A program made the position numbers and the translations under genes. DNA of 64,000 bases, from positions 372,001 through 436,000 of the forward strand of contig QNQO01000522.1 in NCBI GenBank assembly GCA_003290165.1. Reading direction: 5' to 3'. The notes beneath the pieces are model-generated. The model did not search any database, was not told where the DNA came from, and saw only the letters and a program-made list of their open reading frames with translations. Source of the DNA: Berberis thunbergii (lineage: Eukaryota; Streptophyta; Magnoliopsida; Ranunculales; Berberidaceae). This document shows positions 11,507 to 23,389 of this stretch, piece after piece. Position 1 is the first letter of the stretch; every line of letters begins with the position of its first letter.

Positions 11507-13781
11507 ATGGCAGGCCAAAATTAGCTTTCTGAAGAACTGTTCGCTAAGGGATGCAAGTTTTTTGAGGAGAGGTTGCTCTATGAATCGGATCTAGAAGTCC
11601 TCTGTAAGACATACGAGATTCCTGATGATTTGGTGTTTTGCATTCTAGGTGGCGATCTGACGCCATTTTCCCTCCTGAGGAGTTTATCTATCTTCACTGA
11701 GGTATGCTTCAATTAGGTGTCTACTTTCTTGTTATCAAGGAGATTTGGAAATTCCTGATGTACCTCGGCATTGTACCCGTTCAACTACTGTCAAACTGGT
11801 ATATGACTGTGATTGTCATTCCGATTAGGGCTAGGGATGCTAGTGTCCGAGTATCTTCAAGGGCACTTCAACTGTTTGCTCCTCCTTAGATAAATGAGCA
11901 TGATATGTGTGTGATGACATCGCCGGACTACTTCGACAACCTGCCTGATGATTTTAAATCCTTCCAGAGGTTCTGTTTCATGGCTCCTGTATACTCGATG
12001 TACTTTGAGCTTGCTGGTCGTCCGATCGAGCGTGAATTTAGACTACTGAGTAAGTTCGACTCTTTTTATGGTCTTGCTTATGTTAAATGCATATTAGATT
12101 GACCTCTGTGGTTTTCGTAGGGAAATTCCCAACGTCGCTACTATTTATTGAGGATAAAGCAACTTTGGATGTGTTTCGCGACATGCCTCATTTGCCGAAA
12201 GAAGATGTCATTCGGTATTCTAATATTGAGTGCAATGAACTATGTGCTAATTGGCATGTGGCTCCTACTCTTTTTCGGGTAAAGAAGTCAAAGCCCGAAG
12301 GTGTATCTGCTTTGAGGAACAGGAAACTTTCCAAGATTAAGGTTCTAAGCCTTTCAAGGAGGGCAGAAATAGATGAGACGCTTCCTTTTTTATGCATTTG
12401 AAGAGGATTCGTGTTTTGTCTAGAATTGTTCACAAGCGCTTGGCCTTGTCCGAGGGACGTGATACTGTCGGGCAAGTGCCGGATGAGATTGTAGTTTCCG
12501 AGGGGGCGTGATGCCCAGACCGAGGCCCCTGTCTCCCTTCTTAACTTGGAGAGCGGGTATTTGCAAATGGTGGGCGTGGAGGATGTAACCAAACTAAGTA
12601 CCAAGCACTCATAGTTTCTGAACAAAATGTTGCTGCAAGCGAGTGTGGAAGCTTCATCTAGTCGTCCCTTTTCAATAAACGTCTTTGAGCTTCACCTTTC
12701 TATGGATCATGAACTCGTTGAAGAGTCTTCTTCGTGTCACCCGTTCTATCCTCCATATCATTCCCATCCTCATATTGAATTGACGACGGATCCAAGGAAT
12801 AACTAACTTCCCTCTTCCCCGTCAACTGATACTGAGTCAGCGCGTGAAAAAGAGCGAATAGTTGCGACCAAAGGGAAAGATGTAGATGAGGTCCCTGATG
12901 TTGTGAAGACAGTCAAGGGTGGTGCTGGGGTGATTCTGGTTTCGAAGAATCTCCATCCAAATGCACATATCAGACTATTTTCTATAGACGTAGTAAGGAT
13001 GAACAACCAAGCTTGGCATCAGGAGGTTGAAATTTCTTACGTTTCGAGGAAGAATATTAGCAGATGGAATGACTGGCTGGCAAATTGTGTCCCGAAGCCA
13101 ATTGGAGAGACGCTGGGAGCACATATGGTTAAAGGGTAGAAACATCTCATGTTGGAGATGTCATACCTGAATCAAGTGGCCACAACTGGAACTAAATTTG
13201 AGGTCACTCATGAGAGGGTGTATACTATAGAGCGAGTCCTTGCAAACTTGCAGAAGTCATACTCTAATGCTCTCTGCGAGATTGAGTCAATGAGGAAGAA
13301 GCTTGAAGCTTACTTAGATACTGGAGCCGAGTCTTGGTGTACTGTGCTGGAGACTCGGAAGTTTCGCTTGGAAACGTTTGAGTCTGACCTGGCGGGGGCT
13401 ATGCTTGCGAGGGATCGGCTAAAAAATGAATTGAACTTTGCTTGTCGTGACATGCAGCTTGTTGCAAGACTGTGGCTGAAGTGCAGGCTGAACTGTAGGT
13501 TCTGCAAGTTGAGAAGGTCAAGAAAAGGGTTTGAATGGATTGTTTGATGTACGCAATTGGAGATCGACGCTGAATTTAATGCCAAAAGTGTGCAGATCGG
13601 TGAAGAACAATCCAAGACTGACCTTCTGTCGGGCAAACTAAAGCGGCACGAACATGAGTTTGTTGAATCAATAGCGCATGAGGAGAAACTTCTCAAGGCC
13701 CAAGGATCTTTTAAGTTCAGCAGAGTCGTGCACAGAAGGCTGGAACGGTTGCATCTGATGAAGAAAGAACATCTCGACTAG
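11507..13781 (+). pseudogene. antisense extra ORF of element 2
   Basis: ATG at 11507 begins MAGQN, followed at once by a stop. The frame then gives LFAKGCKFFEERLLYESD. Later pieces match the element 1 protein: MLQLGVYFLVIKEIWKFLMY at 11704, DYFDNLPDDFKSFQRFCFMA near 11926, and FRDMPHLPKEDVIRYSNIE near 12174. From 13149 to 13781 a Glu/Lys/Arg/Leu-rich region is probably coiled coil (TIERVLANLQKSYSNALCEI). Multiple stops and frameshifts show it is dead. It is transcribed away from the 3' LTR, opposite to gag. Function is unknown; the two copies together define which parts were conserved. Confidence 0.72.
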
Positions 13782-14299
13782 GATCTTTCCTGCTTCTTCC
13801 CTTACTAAGTCCGATTTTGTTGTATCCGACTCTCCTCCTAATGAGGGATGAATCTTGTATTTTCTTTTCGGCTTTCAAATGAATAATACTTTGTACGATA
13901 TTGGTTCTTACATTTGCTTTATTACTAGCTTTTACCTGCTTTGTTTTATTTCGACATTAATTGTCAGACGAGAGGTTATGATAGGCCAAAAAGCTTTATG
14001 ATTGATCTGTCGATGAGAGTTTTGACTTCCTGTGTTGCAATAGTTTCTGCAATTCTTGTAAGAATCCTTTTAGAGATCGGGAGTGTAATACACCCTTTGT
14101 CTGGCAGCTTGGTTGTATGTTGAACCAGCAGTTATTGTTGTAAGAAATTAGTCAGAATGTTGTCCCAGCATGTGCACCCTTGGGGATGATTGGACAACAG
14201 TCCTCGCGAGTCATCAGAGCCAAGCTTCATAGCTTTGACCGAACTTTTTTTCTCGTATTTACATGTTATTCGTATAATAGGCTTAGTTGGACCGGGGTT
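13782..14299. other. element 2 interior, no coding signal
   Basis: This is AT-rich sequence downstream of the antisense ORF with no recognised domain. It may hold that ORF's 3' untranslated region: AATAATACTTTG near 13880 is weakly polyadenylation-like. Confidence 0.4.
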
Positions 14300-15200
14300 G
14301 TTATCGATAGTTATGACTGACTAAACCGGGGTTGGGTTTCGACGACCATGGTGGTCCTTGGCAAGCCATCTTGATCAGGCGTCAAGGGTACTGACTAGAC
14401 TCCGACTTTCCAACCCATCTTGATCCGTTCGTGGCGAACTAGGAATTGGAGCGAGCTAGAAGTTATCATCGTCAGTCGTTCCGACTAAATTTGGTGGGGG
14501 TTCAGCGATCATTGTGTGTAGTTGGCCAATGATCCCTGGTAAGCCATCTTCACCAGGCTACATAAGCACTGACTAGCTTTCACTTTCTAGGTCATCGTAA
14601 TCCGCACGCAGCGAATTAGGCTTTGAGAAGACCAAAGTCATCGTCATCAGCGGCTATTGACTAAGTTTTGGTCGAGCTTTGACGATCACTATTTACGTAA
14701 GAGTAGTGACCACTGGCAAGCCATCTTAATAAGATGTTGATAGCACTGACTAGACTACCACTTTTTAAGTCGCCAGAATCCGTTATTTGCGGACTAGGCT
14801 TCGAGCTGATCAGAACTTGTCATCGACTAGCTTTGGTCGGGTTCTGTCACTATTGCCTATGTTTGGATAATGATCCCTGGCAAGCCGTCTTGATTAGGCA
14901 TCAGAGCGCTGATTAAACTGCCACTCTCTAAACCGTTGATAATACCCATTTATTTAACGGACGGGGTGTTAAAGTGTACCAGAAGCTATTGTCATAGATC
15001 AAAACCGACTAAGCTTTGGTTAGGTTCGGCGACCATTATCTATATTTGGACAATGGTCCCTGGTAATCCATCGCAATTAGATATTAAAAACGTTGACTAA
15101 GCTCCCATTTTCTTACCCATCGTCGTCCGCTTTTGGCGGGCAAGGTGTTAGAGCGAACCAAAAGCTATTGTAATTAGTCGAAGCTAACTAAGCTTTGGTC
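14300..15200 (-). repeat. tandem repeats in element 2 (five units of ~164-183 bp)
   Basis: The core GCAAGCCATCTTGATCAGG recurs with changes at 14361, 14539, 14716, 14880 and 15063. Each core is preceded by an AATGGTCCCTGG-like segment and followed by CACTGACTAGACT-like and CTAACCCATC-like segments. The reverse complement matches the array at about 6130-6985 of element 1, for example GATGGGTTGGAAAGTCGGAG against GATGGTTTGGAAGGTGAGAG. Tandem repeats in the noncoding part near the 3' end are a known feature of Tat-type elements and a known source of satellites. Confidence 0.8.
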
Positions 15201-17005
15201 AGAATAAGATTTTGGGCGTGTAAGTCTGACTTGGGTACCCTGACTTACTTTGTTCACCTTGCGGTCTGATTCCAGAGTCGGATCGATTGATTGGACTAAT
15301 AATACATTGACCGGCTTTAATGATCGCAGCGGAATAATAATAGAGTTGATGCCTTGGATTAAATATAATATTCTGTAGGCGCACTCCTTATTCCATGGGC
15401 TTTCAGGGCCTTTGTTGTTTGATCCTTTGCATGTGTTGGGCCAGATCCGGTAGGGCATAAGATTGTGCCCATTAGTGGAGGGACTCAATTAGAAAAAATC
15501 TTTGTAGATCAGTGTGCCAGGGATATGATGCATATTGCGAGATGGTTCAATATCAATTATTCACCCCAATTAATGTGGTTGCTTGCAGGGTCATTAATTC
15601 GACATATGTGTACTTGTGTAGTTGCAATTGGATTCGTCATTTTTTCGATTTTTCGTATGGCATTTAATGTTGAAGTAAATGTTGGCTGACGCTGCTTCGT
15701 AAACCATTACGCCTATATATAGGATGGCCATTAAGCATTCAAATACTGCAATGAGAACAATAGAGCATGTTAATCAAATGCATCTTACTAGAGAGTATGC
15801 TTTGAGTTTTTCAAATGCTAAAGGAAGATCTCTCTCATTGAAGTCTTCAAATGTTCTGACATTTGCGACCTTGAGTCTTATTAAGAGTTGATGTTATGCG
15901 GTGTCACCTGATCTCGGTGAGCACCTGATTGATCTTATGAGATCTTGTAATATTTTATATATCGCAAAAAAAAAGTGCAGACTCCTCCTCAAGGGACAAA
16001 CATGTCTTCCATTTTTTCGCTTCACGCCGAAAGGAATGTTGATGAAACAAAGCTCTGATGGATGTGACCTTCAGTTTTGGGTTAGTCATTTCGAAACACC
16101 CCAAGCATTCCTTATTTGAGATGCACCCTCATATGCCTCATTCTGTTCCAGTTCCACTCCTCTTCGTAAGGCGGGTCAGAGGGTTGAAAATTTATGCATT
16201 GCGTTTTGCGGTTCAAGTTGCCACCTTCAAATCATCCCTATAAGGTGATTCGACCGATCAATGAATTGAGTGCGTTCCTTCGTCTTCTTTATCAGGCGTT
16301 TTACTTTCACCACCTTTTCTTCTGGAGGCGGATTAGCATATCGGAATCTCTACCCTTGTTTCAGCGGATAGATACTTGCATCGGACTTAGATACTCGTAG
16401 TGTATAAACTGATGTACTAGTTGGTCTGCAAGCTTTGTAATAAATCTCATTAGAATCAATAAAAATATGTTTTATTTCTAGAATGTGTCTGGTACAAACA
16501 AATCTTCTAAGCAGAAATGAAAAACAGAAAATAAAAATGAAATCAAAGCAACAAAATAATTTAACTCTGATCGGGGACTAAACTAATCTGGCTCCGAAGG
16601 ATGCTCATATGGTCTTGACACGGGTTGCATAGTTCCTTTACTGAAGTGTTTTCCTTTGCCGAAGCTAGCAAAGTTATTGAATAATGGACTTCATGCCGGC
16701 GGGTAGTTCCTTGTTGATTAACTCTTGGAATAGGTGTCTGTTTGCTGAAGTATCGCTACTTAGCTCTTTATTAGTTTGATTGTGTAGCTAGCTCTGAATT
16801 CTGGCTATTTGCATAGCTGCACTTTAGTCATCGGGGCTCCTCTGCCCTCACGAAGTGATTCTCCACTTTTGTCTAGGCCTGGTGCTTGACATGTTAGTTT
16901 GTGGGCTCGAGCTGCAATTGGCAACAATTCAGCTGTTCTAGGGCTGCATAACGACAGTCTCTCACTGCAGGTTGATCTCCTTGGTTAGACCTTTGGGCTT
17001 GACTA
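15201..17005. other. element 2 interior lacking RT and integrase
   Basis: I saw no catalytic motif of RT, RNase H or integrase in any frame. A palindromic CCTATATATAGG lies near 15712. The open frames here (for example 15901-16119) have no recognisable domain. The segment near 15800 is homologous to element 1 near 5550. Confidence 0.55.
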
Positions 17006-17420
17006 GCTATATATTTTATGCACTAGTGCAGAGTGAAAACCACTACTTCCATACGATAAAGTAACAACCTTCCCAAAATAATGTTGTAGGTGGACGGAGC
17101 ATCGAATACCATAAATTCTTGGACAAAATACTTCCGCAATTGTGGCTCTCCCACCTCCACCATTAGATTGATCTTCCCGATGGGAAGCACTCCTTTCTAC
17201 TGAATCCAACCATGGGGTTGTCGGCGAGGGTCAAGTCTTTCTCATGTAGTTGCATGTTGCGAAATGCGCTGAGAAACAAGACATTGAGTGAACTTCATGT
17301 ATCCATTAAGGCTTTCTTTACCTCCTACTTAGCAATGACGACGGAGATGACCAGGGCGTTATTAAGAGGAAAATGTTAGCCCTAGAGACCATTTTCGTAA
17401 ACATCAGTGGTGAGATCGGG
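17006..17420 (-). pseudogene. retroviral-type aspartic protease remnant (element 2)
   Basis: Minus-strand reading gives NNALVISVVIAK, then ALMDT, a stop, and SSLNVLFLSAFRNMQL. The stop replaces the glycine of the expected DTG active site. After a frameshift the reading continues with GKINLMVEVGEPQL and FDAPSTYNIILGR, which is the usual C-terminal end of Tat protease (AYNxILGRP-like). The segment then fades into QGDQPAVRDC. It would have cut the Gag-Pol polyprotein. It is the last pol-like piece before the element becomes noncoding. Confidence 0.72.
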
Positions 17421-17499
17421 TTGTGAACTCGTGCATGCTGCACCCGTCGGTCCTCACACTGAGATGGTGTCTGCATCTCGGTTAGTGTCCTTTTGTGGG

Positions 17500-18981
17500 A
17501 CCTATTAGATTGCTCCCTTTCGGGCTCGACCCCATAGAGGACATAAATAACGCCAGAAGCTTCATTTCAATCTCCTTGACATCATCTGCTTTTTCCCTTG
17601 CTCGGCCCTGCTTCTTGTCCGAGCCTAGGAACACCTTGAGCTTGTCATTCCTGATCCAGTACTCGACTTCTCCTATGAGGTTTCTGCAATCCTCAGTATC
17701 GTATCTTCCTTCCTTGTGGTAAGCACAGTATTTGTTGTTGTTGGGTCAAACGAGGTCTCCTCGCTGCTTAGACGGCCATTTAAGCTCTTCCTAATCCTTG
17801 ATGGAATCAAGGATGTCGAAAAAATTGGTATTGAGAAGGGTGAATGATTGGACCCGACATAATTCGAGGCATTGTACTGCCTTGTGCGGTCCAAATTGGT
17901 ATTGTTGTCAATGTGCTTCCTCTTGTTCTCGTTGTCGTCCTATTTCTTCTTCCTCTATTTCCCCTCCCTAGGGACATAAGGTTTCTTCTTTGACTCCGTT
18001 TCCATATTGGCGGCTACCATATCTTCTAGAGTGATATATCTCTGGGCATCCCTGAGCAAGTCTATCATATTGGTTGGGGGATCCAGCGTAAGGAAGTGGT
18101 AGAACCTGCCTCTTCTCAAACCCAAAGTGAAAGTCATGACAACAGTGTCATTACTGCAATCATTGATGAGGATAAACTCATCGTTGAAACGAGTGGCGTA
18201 CCCTCTCAACGTCTTGTTCTGTTTTTGCTTTAGGATTAGCAGATAATGCGAGCCCTTCCTAAGTAGTTGGCTCCCCACGAAGCGTGTGATGAACGCCATC
18301 GCTAATGTCCAAAATGAATCGATAGATTTCGGAGGGAGGCTGTGGAACGAAGTCTGTGCCGACGTCTTCAGGCTAGCTGGGAATAATCGGCATATTATTG
18401 CATCAGACCCTTCCTTGAGTGTCATAACATGCTGATAGTAGCGCAAGTGATCGGAAAGGTCTCCTATCCCGTCATAAAACTCCACCTTTGATGGTGTGTA
18501 TTTCTTTGGCAGCGGTTCGTCCATGATATGATCCATGAGCAGAGGGATCGTGAAGTTAAACAACACGTCTGGGTTTGTGGCCTCATTCCCAATGGGGTTG
18601 TGCGAGATGTGTTTGTTGGCTCTGGACTTTGGGTCTCTATTGGCTGCTCCTCTACCTCTGGTCCATTGAGAAGTTGACAGGGTAGCGCGACTCTCCTAAA
18701 TATATTCCCTGGACCTCACTGGGGATTGGGCTATTCGATGCTCGTGGTCTCCTTTTGTAGGTGGAGGGTTCTGTTGTTTGAGTGCCTCCAACACTTCTGT
18801 GATTTGCTGCATCTGGGTTGACAGTAGATCCACCCTTGGGTCCGCTGTTGCTTCCACCGGCGTGGGGTCTGAGAAGGTTCCTCCCGTGGTGGTGGTGGCA
18901 CCGGAGCAGGCGACACTCTGCTAGTTCGAGGTTTGAAGGTTTCGCAGCATCTGCATTGTTGTGAGACCTAGTTGTCACAAT
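17500..18981 (-). pseudogene. Tat-type gag (element 2)
   Basis: The typical start MVTTRS has become ATT GTG ACA ACT AGG TCT, so the start codon at 18979-18981 is lost. The Retrotrans_gag core is open for 203 codons at 18566-17955: LLMDHIMDEPLPKKYTPSKV, LRYYQHVMTLKEGSDAIICR, FHSLPPKSIDSFWTLAMAFI and TLRGYATRFNDEF. The zinc knuckle near 17735 reads KYCAYHKEGRYDTEDCRNL, with Tyr in place of the usual second His. It is the longest intact coding stretch in this element, and it matches 3515-3784 of element 1. Confidence 0.85.
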
Positions 18982-19033
18982 CTTTCTGGTTTTTTGGGAA
19001 ATGTGGTACTATTGTTTTTTTTTAGGAACTCTG

Positions 19034-19058
19034 TTGTTCCCCACAGACGGTGCCAAAC
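19034..19058 (-). other. element 2 primer-binding region
   Basis: On the minus strand the sequence directly after the LTR is GTTTGGCACCGTCTGTGGGG. It corresponds to 3050-3070 in element 1 and is better preserved. Confidence 0.65.
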
Positions 19059-19742
19059 TGATATAGTCAATTCATGCTCTCCTTCCTTGTTGCTTACCTA
19101 GACCTGCACAAGTAGCACACGTGAGCCAAGAACCACCGTGTGGCGGCCAATGGGACTCCGATGCTTAAGTTACATAAGGCTTAGGAGATGCTTAAAACTA
19201 TAAATTGGGTTTTTGTAGTATACCTTAAGTTCATCAATCTTATCTCCCTTTTTTAGTATGAGAGTCCTTGTTCGGCTAGGCTTTTGGTGACATAGTTTAG
19301 CGAAAGGGATGTTGCTGGAAATCATTTCCTAATTGGGAGTTTTCCATGTAGGATAGTTTCCCTACACGACTTGCACTCCTAGATCTGCGGGAGAAGTTTT
19401 CCTTTCTGAGTGTTGTCCATGCAAGGAAGTTTCCTTGCCCGATTTATACTTTAGTATTTATTTCTTAGTCGAAATCGATGTACTGTTGGCCTGCTGCCTG
19501 TCTTGGGTTGATCCCCCATATACTTGCCTTATCAAAGCTTAATCTTGCCTTATTAAGGCTTATTAGTATTGAGCTTGACCACGTGACGTGTGGACTTAGT
19601 GACACATTGTAATTTAGATTCAACGTTCTGGAATCTGACAATAGGTTGTATAGACCTCAATGAATTGAGCATGCAATCAGGTCTGCTTTGTTTTGTTGAC
19701 TAATTATTATGACACGTCATACTAAAGTTTGATGTATTATCA
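19059..19742 (-). repeat. element 2 5' LTR
   Basis: The LTR is 684 bp. It starts (plus strand) TGATATAGTC and ends GATGTATTATCA. Its partner is split between 1898-2363 and 10988-11211, with clear but imperfect similarity, so the insertion is old. Confidence 0.85.
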
Positions 19743-19747
19743 ATTAT

Positions 19748-21395
19748 ATATTAACAAAATTTCTTGTTAAACATATACATTGCATGTGAATATCGACAAA
19801 GGGGTTGTTATAACAATTTGTTTTCCATTTTCATTTGGTTATATGTTTTGGGGCTTTTGGCGGATGGGGAGAATAGGTCGAAACATAAAATAAAGAAAGA
19901 AAGAAAAAAAGAAAAAAAAAATTTGGCCAGTGTAGCATTTGGATTACATTTTATTTTATAAAAAGAAAAAAGAAAAGTTTATGTTCTACATTAAGTAATG
20001 TTAGAGTTTTTAGATTTATCCATTTGTAATTACGGCGATCTAGCATTTAAAATTTTGATACATACTATTTAAAATTTTGTTGGAGTTAGCAACACAATGT
20101 TTTATGATGAAATATTCATAAAAAATTAAATGTATAAGAAAAAAAAAATGGAGCCTGATGCCAAATTATCTTCTGAGGTTTTAAATAATGGCTGGTAGGT
20201 CAGAAAATAATACAAGTTACTGCAACAAATTTCAAATAAATCATATACAAATTAAAAGGGAAGAATAAGTAATATTAAAACTGAAATAGACATTGAAGGC
20301 CTACAATGGTTGGGCCGAACAAGGAAGAGAATGGGCCTGAAGAATGTCCCACATCCCCATGGGTTGACATACACATCAAATTATTTGGAGATGGAGACAT
20401 TACATGTTTTTTGTTAGGAAAAAGAAGATATATATAGATGGTTGACTCAGACTGGTTGGGTCAGTTTAGTTACCCTCAACTTGCTTTGGAGGGTTAGGTA
20501 CCCTAAAAATGTTTCAACTCAACATGTGATTTGGGTTTTGGAGGGTTCCAAATTTCCAAATTCCGAAAAGCAAGGGAATGTTTCCTTTTGGGAGTAGGGT
20601 CACTGTAATAATTAGGTATAATTTCTCGACAGGCTAGTCGATGGGTCTGATTTTATGCAATATGTTGGTCACTATTGCATATATTTTGAAGAATTTGGAT
20701 GTTGTGTAAATTATTGAATCTGAAGATTTATTCTGAAAGGTGATAGATACTGAAATAAACTCTTAATGCTAAATGTAAATAATTGTTTGTCAATTTCATT
20801 ATAAATATAAACAAAACTAACGATGTCAATGCTAGAATATAAACACAAATTGAATTTTTGACAATTACTCGAGAGTTGATATCCCACCAATTTGTCAAGT
20901 ATGATCAAATATAGGGGTAGTAAGATGAATCTAGTACATTTTTCCTGTTCCGTCTTTGTTCTTGTTTGGGGCAGCTTTAAGCAAGTGTGTCATCATTCCA
21001 AAATTATTATTTTCATTTTACTTATAAAAGGTAAGACTTTAGAAAAGGTGGTTATCATTGAGCAATTATATTTATTTTTCATGATTTGTGTTACAAGGAG
21101 ACATGCATGTGCGAAATAATTGAGTCTGAGGGGCACCCAGCACCCAGCACCCAGAAAAAAAAAAACAAAAAGCTGAAATGAGAGGGAAGATGCTCAGTCA
21201 CTAGGTGATCAGGTACCTCACAATACTGGCTTAGTTCAGTTGGAAGTGTCAGGTCACTGCCCCACAAGATTTTCACTTCTTCATATTGACTTAATTAATT
21301 CATCTCATGAGACAATCACTTGTAGTTCCAACCCTGTAGCACTTAATAATATTTTCCTCAAAAAAGAAAATAAATAAATATCATTAGTATTTGAA
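19748..21395. other. AT-rich noncoding DNA
   Basis: I see no gene. Open frames are short and without domains. A tandem CACCCAGCACCCAG motif occurs at about 21135. Confidence 0.5.
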
Positions 21396-21399
21396 TGTT

Positions 21400-23020
21400 A
21401 AGATCAAAAGTCCCGATTCGACCCCTGCGAAGTCATTTAAGAGTTATGGATCCAATAAAAAGGTTCACGAGCTATAGTTTGTGATATTGTTGGTAAGCTT
21501 CTTCATAACCAGGACTAGATCATAGGATATCTCAATATTAACTATATAATGACTTTCCTATTTGTCCTCATCCTTGATTCTTTCACGTTATAACCTCCTT
21601 AAAAAAACCAACTAATATGTAAAAGAATTCAAATCTCAAAAAACTTTTCTCTCTTTCTATTCGAAAACAAAAATGTTTAAACTCATTGTTGATAAATAGC
21701 CTATGATTTTTCCTTGATAACTTTTATTTATTTATAGGAACCAATAAAGACAACTCCGGATAAGATGGCTAGTAGGAGAACATGCACATTTTTTATTATT
21801 ATAATAATAATAATTATTTTATTTATTATATATTGCAGTGGAAAGAGAGCTTTGATTTTTTTTAAAGCTTATATTTTTGTTAAATGGCTTATAAGGTCTA
21901 CTCTTTATAATTGTATGCTACATCATACTCGTAACGATTAAAAATGCCTCAAAAGACCTATTTTTTGTAATTAAAGACTCCTAAAAACTACAAACCTAAT
22001 CCATGGTTTAAAAATAATTAGAAAGACGTTGTTGCCCTTTAACTTAAGTGATTAATTTTCAAAAACAAAATCACATGGATTATATCTTAAGCCTTGACTC
22101 AATTCAGTATCCCTTCCGCCACCATTAGTTTTTTTTATCCATCTCTAACCCTGGCCTCTCTTTAGAGTAAGAAACATCATTCAACCATGAGTCACTTTCA
22201 ATCTCTTAGATACAACCACCACTACTACTGTGTACTTATTTCATTTCTTCTCAACTACAAGTAATATATTTTTGAATATAGCTTTAACACTCAACATTGA
22301 AAATACATTAGAATTTGATTTCAATCTCTTGAAGCATTATTCAATAGAACATACTTATTTTCATATTGACTTCCTTTATTTGAATCAATTATTATTAATC
22401 GAAATTCATTCATCTTCTTAAAACCAATCATAAGTTTACTTCCAAATTTTTTATTTTTTATTTATTTCTAGATTACCTAACAATAATCGATCAGTTGTGT
22501 TTCAGGGACATGAAACAACTTTAAAAATATAAAATTGCGTTAAAAGATTGCATATTTCATTTGTTTTGATGAAACTGAAATTTGAATAAATAATAACAAC
22601 ATCATGTCAATATATCTAGGAATATATTTGTCTTTTTACGTATATTTTAGCCATGGTTTGAGTTTATGGCTTTACATAATCTTAAATTACAAAAAAAATA
22701 AAGTGTATATTGAGGCATTTTCAATTGTTAAGGTCTTATATGGTGTACAATTATAAAAAGCAGGTCGTATGAGTCATTTCCCGATTTTTTTCCTCATGTG
22801 AAGAATCCAAGAAGAGATAGGAGAGATAAATTTATTGAGATTTGGATTCTTTCATATAACATATTATTTGACTTTATTAAAGAAGTTAGTGGAGAAAAAT
22901 CATGGAAGATATTAAATTGGAAAGTCTAGTTAAAATTGAAATCCTATGATCTACTCCAACGGCAATGAAAAAGAGGTTACCAACAATATCACAAGCTCTA
23001 GCTCGTGGTATCATTTCTCT
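21400..23020. repeat. long imperfect inverted repeat, possible foldback or MULE-like relic
   Basis: The left arm (about 21400-22010) matches the reverse complement of the right arm (about 22650-23020). Paired anchors are TTGTGATATTGTTGGTAA (near 21480 and reversed near 22985), ACTAGATCATAGGATATCTC against AGTAGATCATAGGATTTC, and TTTATAATTGTA plus AAAATGCCTCA (near 21910 and reversed near 22750). The left arm is longer, by an apparent insert around 21680-21870. The 0.6-kb centre is AT-rich with no ORF. I did not find a clear target-site duplication. Confidence 0.6.
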
Positions 23021-23389
23021 TTTGTAATTAATACAATTACGTGAATTGTAAAAGTTTGGTAAAACACAATAATCATAACTATTGATTAGTTGAACCTTTG
23101 AGAAGTATTTATTGGTTCAAATGATTCACAACAAAGAAGTTTAATGGGGATGCAACTTAAATATATGAATTAAAAGTTTTGAATTCATCTAACTTTGAAC
23201 TTCTAAGCCTATATATGTCAATTTACCAATAACTAGTAAATTCAATCTTTGAATTCAATGAGGCAATTTGGCACATTTTAAATATGACATATTAAGATAT
23301 TCTCTGAATCGGGGTCCAATCAATATGATTTGTATCCCAAAGTTTTATTCGATCATGAAACAAAGAAACACTAGGTGAATTTTGCTTAT

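Larger units (their letters stand above)
1898..19742 (-). mobile_element. Tat-type Ty3/gypsy relic (element 2), interrupted by element 1
   Basis: Its 5' LTR (in its own orientation) is 19059-19742 and its 3' LTR is split into 1898-2363 and 10988-11211. A 5-bp duplication ATTAT flanks it (1893-1897 and 19743-19747). Without the insert it is about 9.2 kb. Order in the element's own sense: LTR, primer-binding region, gag (18981 to about 17500), protease remains (about 17400-17010), noncoding DNA with tandem repeats, an antisense reading frame (11507-13781 on the plus strand), and the 3' LTR. No reverse transcriptase, RNase H or integrase is visible, so the copy is non-autonomous or deleted. The gag type and the antisense frame place it in the Tat lineage. 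Confidence 0.85.

Noticed and set aside
14300..15200. CRISPR-like array
   Set aside because: Units are long, diverged and contiguous with no unique spacers, inside an LTR retrotransposon of a plant. It is a tandem repeat.
15705..15725. TATA box (CCTATATATAGG) as promoter of the antisense ORF
   Set aside because: It lies downstream of that ORF. The site at 11376 is in the right place.
21390..21440. tRNA or SINE B-box (GATTCGACCCC)
   Set aside because: There is no A-box at the right distance and no cloverleaf. The segment belongs to the long inverted repeat.
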